In this document: piece after piece, positions 16,335-27,300 of the stretch
Layout of the letters: each line of letters opens with the position of its first letter
How positions within the stretch are numbered: the first letter of the stretch is position 1
Source of the DNA: Labrenzia sp. OB1
GTDB lineage: Bacteria; Pseudomonadota; Alphaproteobacteria; Rhizobiales; Stappiaceae
Assembly (NCBI RefSeq): GCF_001624695.1
Contig: NZ_JSEP01000004.1
Location: forward strand, 278,368-342,367
DNA length: 64,000 nt
Direction: 5' to 3'
Translations under genes and position numbers: made by a program
Notes under the pieces: generated by a model
Databases searched by the model: none
Seen by the model: only the letters and a program-made list of their open reading frames with translations
Told to the model about the DNA's origin: nothing

Positions 16335-18845
16335 ATGCCGAAAGGCAGCAGGGACGGCGCGCGATCAGGTGCGGCGTGGCGAGATTGGAGTCTGAACACG
16401 CTGAAAGCAGGCGGTGGCGCAATTGCGTGCCTCGGGCTGTCTTCCGGTCCGGCTTCCGCCGATATGCTTGCCGATACGATCGCGGCAATAAATCCTGATA
16501 GCATGATTCTTTTTGGTTCGCTCGGCGGAATGTGCGCCTTTGCCGTGACCGCCGCGACTGCCCTTGTCCGCCATCGCAAACAGTCCGCAGTCCTGACTGA
16601 AACGCTGCAAAAGGAAAAGGGCGATCTGAAACTCCGGGTGGACCGCCTGGAGGCGATGCTCAATACAGATGAGCAGCGCGTGATCGTGTGGACCGGCAAC
16701 GGCGCCATGCCGCAGATCTGGGGCGTCCTGCCGGAGACGTCCGGCGTTCCGCGTCCGCCGGTACAGCTTCTGGCTTTCGGCAGCTGGCTGACGGCCAAAT
16801 GCGCGAGCGATCTGGAGCGTTATCTGGACATGCTTTTCCGCTCCGGCGAAGCTTTCACCACCACCTTGAAGACCCGCACCGGCAGCTATGTCGAGGCAAT
16901 GGGCCGCACCACCGGCGGCGCGGTCGTTCTGCGCATGCGCGACCTGACCGGTGAACGGCAGATGCAGGCGGAACTCGCCGCGCGCAACGCCAAGATCTCC
17001 GGTGAACTGCACATGCTGCACGCGCTTCTGGATGCTATGCCGGCACCGGCCTGGCAGCGGGATGCGGAGGGCGCGCTTATCTGGGCGAACGATGCCTATG
17101 CCGAGGCCGTCGAAATGCCGGATGCGACAAGTGCCGTGAAGCAGGGCGCCACCTTCCTGGATGCGGCCGCCCGAACCGCAATGGCCGTCCAGAGGACGGA
17201 AGACGGCTGTTTCAATGCCCGTATTCCCATTGTCGCCTCCGGCGCGCGCCGGGTGTTCGAGGTGACCGATGTCAACGCGAATGTCGGCGGCGCCGGCATT
17301 GCCGTGGACATCAGTGAGCTGGAACAGGCGCGCAAGGAACTCGGCCGCGCGGAAGAATTCCATGGCCGCACCCTGGACCAGCTCGCGGCGGCTGTCGCCA
17401 TCTATGGCAATGACCGCAAGCTGCAGTTCTATAATGCCGCATTCCGTCAGCTTTGGGATCTCGATCCGGCGTTTCTGGAAGGTCATCCGGAGGACGGGGC
17501 CGTCCTCGATGCCTTGCGCGCCACGCGCAAGATCCCCGAACAGGCGGACTACCGCGTCTGGCGCAACAAGATGCTGGAGAGCTACCAGTCGCTGGAAGCA
17601 AGGGAGAGCTGGTGGCACCTGCCGGACGGGCGGACCCTGCGTGTCATCGCCAATCCGCATCCTCAGGGTGGCGTTACCTATATCTACGAGAATGTCACCG
17701 AACAGCTCGATCTGGAAAGCCGCTACAATGCGCTGACCCGTGTTCAGGGCGAAACTCTCGACAATCTGTCCGAGGCAGTCGCCGTGTTCGGATCCGACGG
17801 CCGCCTGCGCCTTTGGAACCCGGCGTTCGGCCGCATCTGGAACCTGCAGGAAGACCAGCTCGCGGAATTGCCGCATGTCAAGGAAGTGGTCTCGGCCTGC
17901 ACCTTGAACGCGACCGAAGAGGACGCCTGGGAGCAGCTTGCAGGCAACGTTACCGGTCTTCTCGACAACCGCACGCAAAAGGTCAGCCGCCTGGAACGCC
18001 ACAATGGCGACGTGCTCGACTATGCGACCGTACCGCTGCCCGATGGCGGCACGCTGGTGACCTTCGTCGATGTCACCGACAGCGTGAATGTGGAACGCGC
18101 GCTGCTTGAGAAGAATGACGCGCTGGAACAGGCCGACCAGATCAAAAACGCCTTCATCCAGCATGTGTCCTATGAATTGCGTTCGCCCCTGACCAATATC
18201 ATCGGCTTCGCCCAGCTTCTGTCCGATCCGAAATTCGGCGACCTGTCCGACAAGCAGGGTGAATACGCCGAATACATCCAGTCCTCTTCATCCGCCCTGC
18301 TGGCCATCATCAACGATATTCTGGATCTGGCGACGCTCGATGCCGGCATCATGGAACTGGACCTTGGCGAGGTCGACGTGGCCTCGACCGTCTCCGCCGC
18401 CGTAGAGGGTCTGAAAGACCGGATCGCGGAAGCCCGGATCAATCTGCGCACCCAGGTTCCGGAAGACATCGGCATGATGGTCGCGGACGAAAAGCGCCTG
18501 CGCCAGGTGTTGTTCAATCTGATTTCCAACGCCGTGCGCTATTCGGAAGCCGACGGCGTGGTTGATGTCAGCTGCAGCAGGGAAGGCGATTCGGTCACCT
18601 TCGTCGTCAAGGATCACGGCTATGGCATTCCGGCTGAAATCCTGACCCAGGTGTTCAACCGCTTCGTCGGTCACGACACCGGAGCCCGCCGTCAGGGCGC
18701 AGGTCTCGGTCTGGCAATCGTCAAGAGCTTCGTGGAACTGCACGGCGGCACCGTCGATATCGCCTCCGCCGAAGGTGAGGGCACCACGGTGTCCTGCGTT
18801 TTCCCGGCCCGGCCCGAATTGTCGGATCAGGCCGCCGCTGAATAA
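16335..18845 (+). CDS. divL: DivL-like PAS sensor kinase with tyrosine at the phosphoacceptor site
   Basis: 836 residues. Two hydrophobic segments lie near residues 30-47 and 55-75, followed by a coiled-coil stretch and several PAS domains (around 225, 345 and 470). The kinase H-box reads QHVSYELRSPLTNIIGFAQL: Tyr613 replaces the usual histidine, which defines DivL. The ATPase domain keeps NLISNAVRYSEADG, DHGYGIP and QGAGLGLAIVKS. In Caulobacter DivL is a cell-pole factor that tunes the CckA-CtrA pathway through DivK. The gene follows ahcY and its stop (TAA) touches the ATG of tsaE, the standard alphaproteobacterial order. Confidence 0.92.
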   Translation: MPKGSRDGARSGAAWRDWSLNTLKAGGGAIACLGLSSGPASADMLADTIAAINPDSMILFGSLGGMCAFAVTAATALVRHRKQSAVLTETLQKEKGDLKLRVDRLEAMLNTDEQRVIVWTGNGAMPQIWGVLPETSGVPRPPVQLLAFGSWLTAKCASDLERYLDMLFRSGEAFTTTLKTRTGSYVEAMGRTTGGAVVLRMRDLTGERQMQAELAARNAKISGELHMLHALLDAMPAPAWQRDAEGALIWANDAYAEAVEMPDATSAVKQGATFLDAAARTAMAVQRTEDGCFNARIPIVASGARRVFEVTDVNANVGGAGIAVDISELEQARKELGRAEEFHGRTLDQLAAAVAIYGNDRKLQFYNAAFRQLWDLDPAFLEGHPEDGAVLDALRATRKIPEQADYRVWRNKMLESYQSLEARESWWHLPDGRTLRVIANPHPQGGVTYIYENVTEQLDLESRYNALTRVQGETLDNLSEAVAVFGSDGRLRLWNPAFGRIWNLQEDQLAELPHVKEVVSACTLNATEEDAWEQLAGNVTGLLDNRTQKVSRLERHNGDVLDYATVPLPDGGTLVTFVDVTDSVNVERALLEKNDALEQADQIKNAFIQHVSYELRSPLTNIIGFAQLLSDPKFGDLSDKQGEYAEYIQSSSSALLAIINDILDLATLDAGIMELDLGEVDVASTVSAAVEGLKDRIAEARINLRTQVPEDIGMMVADEKRLRQVLFNLISNAVRYSEADGVVDVSCSREGDSVTFVVKDHGYGIPAEILTQVFNRFVGHDTGARRQGAGLGLAIVKSFVELHGGTVDIASAEGEGTTVSCVFPARPELSDQAAAE

Positions 18846-20372
18846 ATGTTTGACCGTGATCCGAAGCAGCTGCCGGCTTCCTTCCTTACGATGGAAATCC
18901 CGGACGAAGCCGCGACACGGCAGCTCGCCAATGACCTTGCGCTGGTTCTGAAAGCCGGAGATGTCGTCTGCCTGTCCGGCGATCTGGGGGCCGGAAAGTC
19001 GACATTCACCCGCGCCTTGCTGCGGTCCTTCGCCGGCAATCCGGGGCTGGAAGTTCCGAGCCCGACATTCACCCTGGTTCAGACCTACGCCTTCGACCGG
19101 TTCGACCTGTCCCACTTCGACCTTTACCGTCTGGAGGAGCCGGAAGAACTCGACGAACTGGGTCTTGACGATCTTCTCCACACCGGGGCGGCCCTGATCG
19201 AATGGCCGGAAATGGCAGGCGGTCTTCTGCCTGACGATGCGCTGTGGATCCGGATCGGGCAACCGGATGAAGACAGCGATGCCCGCGTCTTCGGCTTCTT
19301 TTCCGTGTCTCCGCAATGGCGGCAACGGATAGAGTTCACGCGGGACATCCGTGCCTTTCTGGAACAGACGAAGTTTCAGGGCGCGGATCGCCGCTTTCTG
19401 GCAGGCGACGCTTCCCTGCGAACCTTTGAGAAAATCGAAACCGGCGGCGAGACGGCTGTTCTCATGCGCTGGCCGTTCCAGAGCGGCAGCGTCTCCGAAA
19501 CGGTCCGGGCCTACATGCAGAAGGTTCATCTGGCGCAGGATTGCCGCTCCGTCATCGCCATCGGTGGAGAGCTGCGCCGACACGGGTTCCTGGCACCCGC
19601 GATCCACGCGGCGAATCCCGAAAAGGGCCTTGTTCTGTCCGAATATCTGGGCACAGAAACAGTTGCCGAAAACGGTATCCCCGTCCCGGAACGTTATCGC
19701 GCGGCGGTCGATGTTCTGGCCGGGATGCACGGCATTGCCTGGCCGCAGGCGGTCGACCTGGGTCAGGGAACTATCTACCAGGTGCCGGACTATTCGACCG
19801 AAGCCCTGGCCGCCGAAGCCTCCCTGTTTCTCGACTGGTTTGTACCGGAGATGACGGGAAACCCGGTGGGCGAGGGTGTTCGCGCGGAATTTGAAGCGCT
19901 GTGGCGAGCCGCGCTGGACAGTTTGGCGGACGCGCAGCGGGGTTGGGTGCTGCGCGATTTTCACTCGCCTAATCTGCTCTGGCAGCAAGGCGCGAGCGGG
20001 TCTGATCGTATCGGCCTGATCGATTTCCAGGATACCGTCATCGGGCCGGTGGCCTATGACCTGGCATCCCTGACATTCGACGCTAGGGTCGATATCGCTC
20101 CGGAGCTGGAAACGACGCTTCTCGATGCCTATGTCAGGGCAAGGGAAAACCAGACCTCCGGTTTCGACAAGGCAGGATTTTCAGAGGCCTATGCAATCAT
20201 GGCCGCGCAAAGGATTTCAAAGATCCTCGGGATTTTTGTCAGGCTGGCGCGACGCGATCACAAGCCTGCTTATCTGGGTCATTTGCCGCGCATGCAAAGT
20301 TACCTCGACCGGGTGCTTGACAGACCCGGCATGTCGGATTTGAAAGACTGGTACGCACGTTACCGTCCCTGA
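18846..20372 (+). CDS. tsaE: TsaE-aminoglycoside-phosphotransferase-like (AmgK) fusion
   Basis: 508 residues. Residues about 15-150 are TsaE, the ATPase of the threonylcarbamoyl-A37 tRNA modification complex: P-loop SGDLGAGKSTFTRALLR (Lys51), then PSPTFTLVQTY and SHFDLYRLEEPEE. From about residue 185 a choline/aminoglycoside-kinase fold follows, with catalytic loop LRDFHSPNLLW and metal-binding LIDFQDTVIGPVAYDLASL. That half corresponds to AmgK, the anomeric kinase for N-acetylmuramate and N-acetylglucosamine in peptidoglycan salvage; MurU is the next gene. The fusion is common in Rhizobiales. An ATG at 18891 could be an alternative start. Confidence 0.92.
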   Translation: MFDRDPKQLPASFLTMEIPDEAATRQLANDLALVLKAGDVVCLSGDLGAGKSTFTRALLRSFAGNPGLEVPSPTFTLVQTYAFDRFDLSHFDLYRLEEPEELDELGLDDLLHTGAALIEWPEMAGGLLPDDALWIRIGQPDEDSDARVFGFFSVSPQWRQRIEFTRDIRAFLEQTKFQGADRRFLAGDASLRTFEKIETGGETAVLMRWPFQSGSVSETVRAYMQKVHLAQDCRSVIAIGGELRRHGFLAPAIHAANPEKGLVLSEYLGTETVAENGIPVPERYRAAVDVLAGMHGIAWPQAVDLGQGTIYQVPDYSTEALAAEASLFLDWFVPEMTGNPVGEGVRAEFEALWRAALDSLADAQRGWVLRDFHSPNLLWQQGASGSDRIGLIDFQDTVIGPVAYDLASLTFDARVDIAPELETTLLDAYVRARENQTSGFDKAGFSEAYAIMAAQRISKILGIFVRLARRDHKPAYLGHLPRMQSYLDRVLDRPGMSDLKDWYARYRP

Positions 20373-20430
20373 GGTTCTCCCTGCTATAAGAGGGACGAAC
20401 AGGGCCGTTTGCAATCAACCGAGTGACATC

Positions 20431-21165
20431 ATGACAGACACGCGCTATCGCCCGAAAAACGCAATGATCATGGCCGCAGGCCTCGGCAAGCGCATGCGTC
20501 CGCTGACAGCGACAACCCCCAAGCCTCTGATCGAGGTCAATGGCCAGGCCCTGATGGACCACGGCATGGACAGGCTCGCCGCGGCGGGTGTGGAGAAATG
20601 CGTCGTCAACGTGCATTATCTTGCCGATCTGGTGGAGGTGCATGCGCGCCGCCGCCAGGACATGGAGATCGTGATTTCCGACGAACGGGATGAGCTGCTT
20701 GAGACCGGCGGCGGCATCCGCAAGGCTCTGCCCAAGCTCGGAAACGAGCCGTTCTTCCAGCTCAATGCCGATACCTGTTACTGGGTGGAGGGCGTCAAAC
20801 CCAATCTTGAGCACATGATCGACGCCTGGGACGGGACCCGCATGGACGCCTTGCTTCTGATCGCTGAAACCGTCAAGTCGGTCGGCTATTACGGCAAGGG
20901 CGATTTCGATCTGGCCAGGGATGGCTCCTTGACCCGGCGGCAGGAAAAAGGTGTGACGCCCTTTGCCTATGCTGGCGCGGCGATCCTGCATCCGCGCCTG
21001 TTCGAGGGCGCGCCTGACGGCCCGTTCTCCATGAACCTGCTGTTCGACAAGGCGATTGAGGCAGGACGGTTGTTTGGTGTGGAGATGGAAGGGCTCTGGC
21101 TCCATATCGGCACGCCCGATGCCATCCGCGCCGCTGAATACGCCGTTCGGGAAAGTGCTGCCTGA
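20431..21165 (+). CDS. murU: N-acetylmuramate-1-phosphate uridylyltransferase MurU-like nucleotidyltransferase
   Basis: 244 residues of the nucleotidyltransferase fold with IMAAGLGKRMRPLTATTPKP as the nucleotide-binding signature and QLNADTCYW at the metal site. With the AmgK domain encoded just upstream it would form the MurNAc recycling route that bypasses de novo UDP-MurNAc synthesis. The stop is 2 bases before addB, so transcription continues into the recombination genes. Sugar specificity is inferred from the neighbour. Confidence 0.9.
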   Translation: MTDTRYRPKNAMIMAAGLGKRMRPLTATTPKPLIEVNGQALMDHGMDRLAAAGVEKCVVNVHYLADLVEVHARRRQDMEIVISDERDELLETGGGIRKALPKLGNEPFFQLNADTCYWVEGVKPNLEHMIDAWDGTRMDALLLIAETVKSVGYYGKGDFDLARDGSLTRRQEKGVTPFAYAGAAILHPRLFEGAPDGPFSMNLLFDKAIEAGRLFGVEMEGLWLHIGTPDAIRAAEYAVRESAA

Positions 21166-21167
21166 GG

Positions 21168-24100
21168 ATGGATGAACGGCCGCGCCTCTTTTCCGTCTCT
21201 CCCGCCGTTCCCTTTCTCAAGACGCTTGTCGATACGCTTGTGGACGGAACCCTCGTCCCGGGCTTTCGTCCCCTCGATGATCCCATGTTGCTGTCCACGG
21301 CAACGCTTTATCTGCCGACCCGCCGCGCCGCCCGCCTGCTGCCCGAGCTCTTTCAGGAAAAATTCGGCGGCCGTCCGGTTCTGCTGCCCGCTATCCGGCC
21401 AGTCGGCGACGCCGATGAAGATGCCCAGAGCCTGACAAACGAGCCGGATCTGGAAGCCCTGCCGCCCGCCATGCCTCTGCTGGAACGCCATCTGGCGATG
21501 ACCCGGCTGGTGAAGGCCTGGAAGGGCATGCTGCGCCGGGAAGCGCTGAGCCTCCGGTCCGACGAACCTCTCGGCGTGCCCGCCTCGACCGCCGATGCCG
21601 CCTGGCTCGCCAGTGACCTGCTCACCCTTATGGACGAGGTCGAGACGGAAGAGGCCGACTGGTCCGAACTGACCGGTCTGGTGCCGGAAGACCATGCCCG
21701 CTACTGGCAGATCACTCTGGACTTTCTCAAGATCGTCCAGGAGGCCTGGCCCGCGCATCTGGCTGAGCGGCAGCAAATGGATCCGAAGGCGCGCCGCTCC
21801 ACCCTTATCCGGCGTGAAGCCCGCCGCCTGTCCGCCAGTGCGCTGTCCGGGCCGGTCATCGTGGCGGGTGTGACGGGATCGGTCCCGGCAACGTCGGAGC
21901 TTCTGAAAGTTGTTGCGAGCCTAGCGCAGGGCGTCATCGTGCTTCCGGGTCTCGACCGGTATCTGGACGATCGGGCCTGGGCTGCCCTGGGCGCACGCAG
22001 TGCACCGGCGGCAGGGCCGCTTTTCCAAAGCGGCGAAGCCTCTCTCCCCTCGCATCCGCAATATTCCCTGAAGCAGCTTCTCGACCGCCTGAGTGTCGCC
22101 CGGACCGAGGTGGCGACGCTTGGGCCGGAACCGGCCACAGATCTTGTCCTGCGCGAGGAACTTGTCTCCGAAGCCCTGCGGCCGGCGGACACGTCCGACA
22201 GCTGGACCGCGTTTCTCGACATGACATCGCAGGAGCAGAGAGCGCAAGCCTTGCAAGGCGTCGCGATCATGACCGCCCGCAACGAGGCCGACGAGGCTTT
22301 GGGCGTCGCCATTGCTTTGCGGGAAACCATCGAACGCGGCGAAACGGCAGCGCTGATCTCGCCGGACCGAATGCTGACGCGCCGTGTTGCGGCGGAACTG
22401 GCCCGCTGGAACATCCAGGTGGATGACAGCGCGGGCCGCCCGCTCGATCAGACCGCACCGGCGATCCTCGCCCTTCTGGCCGCCAAACTGGCATTGAACG
22501 GCTGTGATCCCATAGACCTGCTGGCGCTCCTCAAACATCCGCTTGCCAGGCTCGGCCTGCCGATCCGGGACATCCGCTCCGCCGCACGCGCCCTCGAACG
22601 CGGGGTCATTCGCGGCCCGCGTGCCCGTCCGGGAACAGACGGATTGAAGGCCGCGATCGAAGCCAGCCGCGCGTCGGCAGGCGAAGCCCATGTGCCACGC
22701 TGGAAAAAGATCCACGAGGGAGACTGGGATGTGATCGCCGATCTGGCGGACCGTCTCTCCTCTGCCCTGGCGCCGCTCGAGGAACTCTCCGAATTGGCGG
22801 AACCCGTCTCCATCATCGAACTCGCCCGCCGCCATGTGGACGTACTTCAGGCGGTCGCGGTGGATGAAGTCGGATCGGTCGATGAACTCTTTGCCGGAGA
22901 AGCCGGAGAGGCATTGGCCCAGTTTCTGACCGGCCTTCTGGAAGCCGAAGCCAGCGGGCTGGAAATACCACCCGGCGAATGGCCATCCGTCCTGCCGGCC
23001 CTGATGTCCGGTCAGGCTGTGCGCCGCAAGTTGCCGGGCGATCCCAGGGTGCAGATCCTGGGTCCGATGGAAGCGCGGCTGCAATCCTTCGATTTCGTTG
23101 TTCTTGGTGGCCTGAACGAGGGCATCTGGCCGCAGCGGACCCGCAACGATCCCTGGCTTAACCGGCCGATGAAACGGGGCATGGGACTGGAGCCGCCCGA
23201 ACGCAGGCTCGGTGCGTCGGCACATGACTTCGCACAGGGAATGGGCGCCGCGCGGGTTATGCTGACACGGGCCGCCCGGGCAGATGGTGCCCCCACCGTC
23301 GCCTCGCGCTGGCTGCAAAGACTGACCACCCTGGCAGGCCCGGCGGTTACGGAGGATATGGAGCGCAAGGGCAGTCTCTATACGCAGCTTGCCGCCGTTC
23401 TGGACCGCCCTGAAGGCCCGGTCAGACCGGCTGCCCGGCCCAATCCGCTGCCACCGCTGGCGGCCCGGCCGAAAACCTTGTCGATCACCGAAATCGAGCG
23501 CCTGATCCGGGACCCCTATGCCATCTTTGCGCGCCATGTCCTGGAGGTGCAGCCGGTCGATCCCATCGGCGGCGAGCCGGGGGCCGCAGACAAGGGCAAT
23601 CTCATTCACGACGCTCTGGCGGAATTCCTGATGACTTGGACGGCCCCGTTCGACGACGCTGCTGTTGCTGCGCTGACCGGGATAGGCGAGAGGTTTTTCG
23701 AACCGTTGGACGCCTTCCCGGCGATCCGGGCGCTGTGGTGGCCGCGCTTCCAGAGGATTGCTGCCGGCTTCGTCGCCTACGAAGCCGAGCGGGCAAAGCG
23801 CGTCGACAGGCGTTTTCTGGAAATCGGCGGCGGTGTCGACATGAAACTGCCCGGCTTCGAGTTCCGTTTGCGCGGCCGGGCGGACCGGATCGACCTTATG
23901 GACAGTGGCGGCCTGGCGGTGATCGACTACAAGACCGGTCAGGTTCCTTCCCAGAAGCAGGTCGAAGCCCTGCTGTCTCCGCAATTGCTGCTGGAGGCGG
24001 CGCTGATCAAACGGTCCGGGTTCAAGGACGTGCCCGCGAACGCGGAGATCCGCGAGCTGCTTTATCTGCAGCTGAAAGGCGGAACGGAGCCGGTCATCGA

Positions 24101-24311
24101 GGCGCTGCGCAATCCGAAGGAAACGCCCCTTGAGGATCTGGTCGAGGACTCCTGGACACGGCTGGAGCAGTTGATCGCGCACTACGCCAGGGAGGATACG
24201 GGTTATCTCTCCCGCGCCCGTGTGATGCGCGAGCGGCAGCTGAGCGGGGACTACGACCATCTTGCTCGCACCCAGGAATGGGCATTGGGGTCGGAGGACG
24301 ACCCGGCATGA
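21168..24311 (+). CDS. addB: Double-strand break repair protein AddB
   Basis: 1047 residues, usual for alphaproteobacterial AddB. It partners AddA in the helicase-nuclease that resects double-strand breaks for RecA. The N-terminal two-thirds is a helicase-like fold (LYLPTRRAARLLPELFQ, TARNEADEALGVA, VVLGGLNEGIWPQ). The C-terminal PDDEXK nuclease domain shows LRGRADRIDLM and VIDYKTGQVPSQKQ. The Fe-S cysteine ligands found in some AddB proteins are not obvious. The stop overlaps the addA start (ATGA). Confidence 0.95.
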   Translation: MDERPRLFSVSPAVPFLKTLVDTLVDGTLVPGFRPLDDPMLLSTATLYLPTRRAARLLPELFQEKFGGRPVLLPAIRPVGDADEDAQSLTNEPDLEALPPAMPLLERHLAMTRLVKAWKGMLRREALSLRSDEPLGVPASTADAAWLASDLLTLMDEVETEEADWSELTGLVPEDHARYWQITLDFLKIVQEAWPAHLAERQQMDPKARRSTLIRREARRLSASALSGPVIVAGVTGSVPATSELLKVVASLAQGVIVLPGLDRYLDDRAWAALGARSAPAAGPLFQSGEASLPSHPQYSLKQLLDRLSVARTEVATLGPEPATDLVLREELVSEALRPADTSDSWTAFLDMTSQEQRAQALQGVAIMTARNEADEALGVAIALRETIERGETAALISPDRMLTRRVAAELARWNIQVDDSAGRPLDQTAPAILALLAAKLALNGCDPIDLLALLKHPLARLGLPIRDIRSAARALERGVIRGPRARPGTDGLKAAIEASRASAGEAHVPRWKKIHEGDWDVIADLADRLSSALAPLEELSELAEPVSIIELARRHVDVLQAVAVDEVGSVDELFAGEAGEALAQFLTGLLEAEASGLEIPPGEWPSVLPALMSGQAVRRKLPGDPRVQILGPMEARLQSFDFVVLGGLNEGIWPQRTRNDPWLNRPMKRGMGLEPPERRLGASAHDFAQGMGAARVMLTRAARADGAPTVASRWLQRLTTLAGPAVTEDMERKGSLYTQLAAVLDRPEGPVRPAARPNPLPPLAARPKTLSITEIERLIRDPYAIFARHVLEVQPVDPIGGEPGAADKGNLIHDALAEFLMTWTAPFDDAAVAALTGIGERFFEPLDAFPAIRALWWPRFQRIAAGFVAYEAERAKRVDRRFLEIGGGVDMKLPGFEFRLRGRADRIDLMDSGGLAVIDYKTGQVPSQKQVEALLSPQLLLEAALIKRSGFKDVPANAEIRELLYLQLKGGTEPVIEALRNPKETPLEDLVEDSWTRLEQLIAHYAREDTGYLSRARVMRERQLSGDYDHLARTQEWALGSEDDPA

Positions 24312-27300
24312 GCGGAATTGAAATCCCGAAGCTGACAAAAGAGCGGCAGGATCTTGCCTCCCGCCCGCGCGCGTCGGCCTGGGTGAGCGCCAACGCCGGA
24401 TCGGGCAAGACCTTTGTGCTGTCCCGCCGCGTGGTGCGCCTGCTGCTCGATGGGACGGATCCAGCGCGGATTCTGGCGCTGACCTTCACCAAGGCGGCGG
24501 CGGCCGAAATGGCTACCCGTGTTTTCCGCATCCTTGGCACCTGGGTGACGATGGAAGACACGGCTCTGGCGGCGGAGCTTGAGGAGATCGAGGGCCGCAG
24601 GCCGAACGCCGCACGCCTCGCTCTGGCGCGGCGGCTGTTCGCCAGGGCACTGGAAACCCCGGGCGGACTGAAGATCCAGACCATCCACGGCTTCTGCGAA
24701 GCCCTGCTGCACCAGTTCCCTCTTGAGGCCAATGTCGCCGGGCATTTTGCCGTTCTGGACGACAGGGTTGCCGCCGAGTTCATGGCCGCGGCCCGCGCCA
24801 GCGTGCTGCACAAGGCGGAGACGGAACCGGACAGCGCTTTCGGCCATGCTCTTGCGACGGTCATCGACCTGATGAGCGACGGCGGCGCGCAGAAGGCGCT
24901 GGACGAACTCATCCAGAACCGCGACGCCTTCCGCCGCTGGACGGTCGATGCAGGAGACCTGCAGGCAGGGCTGTCTGAACTGGCCGGCCTGCTTGAAATC
25001 GATCCTTCGATCCGGCTCGAGACGTTCGACCGGCGGTTCAAGGACGAATGTCCGCTCGACCGGTCTGTCTGTCTCAGCTATGGCGAGGCGCTGAAGAGTG
25101 GCGGCAAAACGGATCAGGCCCGGGCGGACGCGCTTGTTAGCGCCGAACGGCTGAACGATCCGGTGGCGTTTCGCGAAGCCTGGTTGCAGATCTTCCTGAC
25201 GGCAAAGCTGGAGCCGCGCCAGTCGCTCGCCACCAAAAAGGTGGCAGCGGCCTTCCCGGATATGGTCGAGGCGCTCCTCAACGAGCAGGCCCGTTTGCTT
25301 GCGCTTCTGGACGAGCGGCGCAATGTCGTGACCTATGAAGGCACCGTTGCGCTGCTGCGGCTGGCCGATGCCGTCATCCGTCATTACGAGAGCGCCAAGA
25401 CGGCCAGGGGTTATCTCGACTTCGAGGATCTCGTGGTCAAGACGGCCACCCTCCTGAGAAAGTCCGATGCGGCGCTCTGGGTGCAGTACAAGCTCGATCA
25501 GGGCCTCGATCACATTCTCGTCGATGAGGCCCAGGACACCAGCCCGCGCCAGTGGGAAGTGGTCCAGTCTCTCGCCGCGGAGTTTTTCGCCGGCACCGGG
25601 GCGCATGAAAGAACGCGCACGCTGTTTGCCGTGGGGGACGAAAAACAGTCGATCTATTCCTTCCAGGGCGCGGTTCCGGCCTATTTCGATGCCATGCGCC
25701 GGGAGTTCTCGCAGCAGGCGATGTCAGCCGGGCAGGAGTTCCATTCCGTCAATCTGCAGCTCTCCTTCCGCTCCACGCCGGATGTGCTCGGCGCCGTGGA
25801 CACGGTGTTCCGGTACGAAAGCGCGCATAAGGGCCTTTCCAAGGAGGTCGCGCCACCGGTTCATGAGGCGATCCGCCGGGATCCCGGCATTGTCGATCTC
25901 TGGCCGCTGGAGACGGAGGCGGAAATCGTGGAGCCGGAAGACTGGCGCCAGCCTGTCGATCATGTCGGCTCGGGAAGTCCGATGCTGAAGGTCGCCAGGC
26001 GCATTGCCGCCGAAATCGCCGGCTGGATGCGCGACGGGACGGCGGAACCCGGCGAAGTGATGATCCTGGTGCGCAAACGCGGACCGTTTGTCGATGCGCT
26101 CAACCGGGAACTCAAGCAACTCGACATTCCGGCAGCGGGCAGTGACCGGCTGGTGTTGACCGAGCATATCGCTGTTCAGGATCTGGCAGCTCTCGGAAGG
26201 TTCCTGCTGCTGCCGGAGGATGATCTCTCGCTGGCCAGTGTTCTCAAGAGCCCGCTGTTCGACCTGGCAGACGACGATCTGCTTGAGATCGCCCGCGAGA
26301 CACCCGAAAAGATCCGCCCCGGAACGCTCTGGCAGATGCTGGTCAAACGCTCGGAAGGATCCGGGAAATGGCGGTCGGTGCGGGAAAAACTGGAAGACTG
26401 GCGGGCGCGCGCCGACTTCGTGCCGCCTTATGAATTCTATGCCCGGCTGATCGGGGCCGATGGTGGCCGCAGGGCGTTTCGCGCAAGGCTCGGCGTCGAG
26501 GTTGATGACGTTCTCGATGAATTCCTGGCGTTGACAATCGCCTATGAGCAAAGCGGCACGCCGGGCCTGGAAGGGTTTCTTGCCTGGATGGCCGCCGCGC
26601 CGACGGAAATCAAGCGCGAACTGACCAGCACAAAGGGCATGGTGCGGATCATGACCGTGCACGGCTCCAAGGGACTGGAGGCGAAGATCGTCATCCTGGT
26701 CGATCCGGGAGCGCCTCCCGTCAGTGCTATCCACGATCCGTCCTTTCTGCCGCGCCTGCGGCTTGAAAACGATCTCCTGCCTCCGGCGCTTGTCTGGCTA
26801 CCGCCCAGGATCGACCGCACGCCCTGGCACGACGAAGCCGTTCAGGGACTCCGCCAGACCCAGGAAGAAGAATACCGCCGCCTTTTGTATGTTGCTCTGA
26901 CCCGGGCCGAGGACCGGCTGATCGTTTGCGGCTGGGAACCGAAACGCGGCGCGCATGAAAGCTGCTGGTATTCGATGGTCGAACGGACGCTGAAGCCCGA
27001 AGCCCGGGAGTTGAAGGACAGCGCAGGCAATGTCATTGGCTGGCGCTGGCAGCAAGGCTCGGAACGTCCCCAGGCAGCCACACCCGCCGAAAGCCATCCG
27101 GACGGCACCGCCGCACAGACCGCGGAGCCGCCGCTGCCATCCTGGCTGTCCGCGCCTGTCCGGCCACTGCCGAGGAAAAAACGCCTGCAGCCCTCGCGCG
27201 CCTTCGAGGCCATGGAGGAAAAGGAAGGGCTGGAACCGGTTCCGACGCTCACCCGTCTGAAGGCCCGCCGGGAACCGGCATCCTGGCCGCTGGAGCGGGG

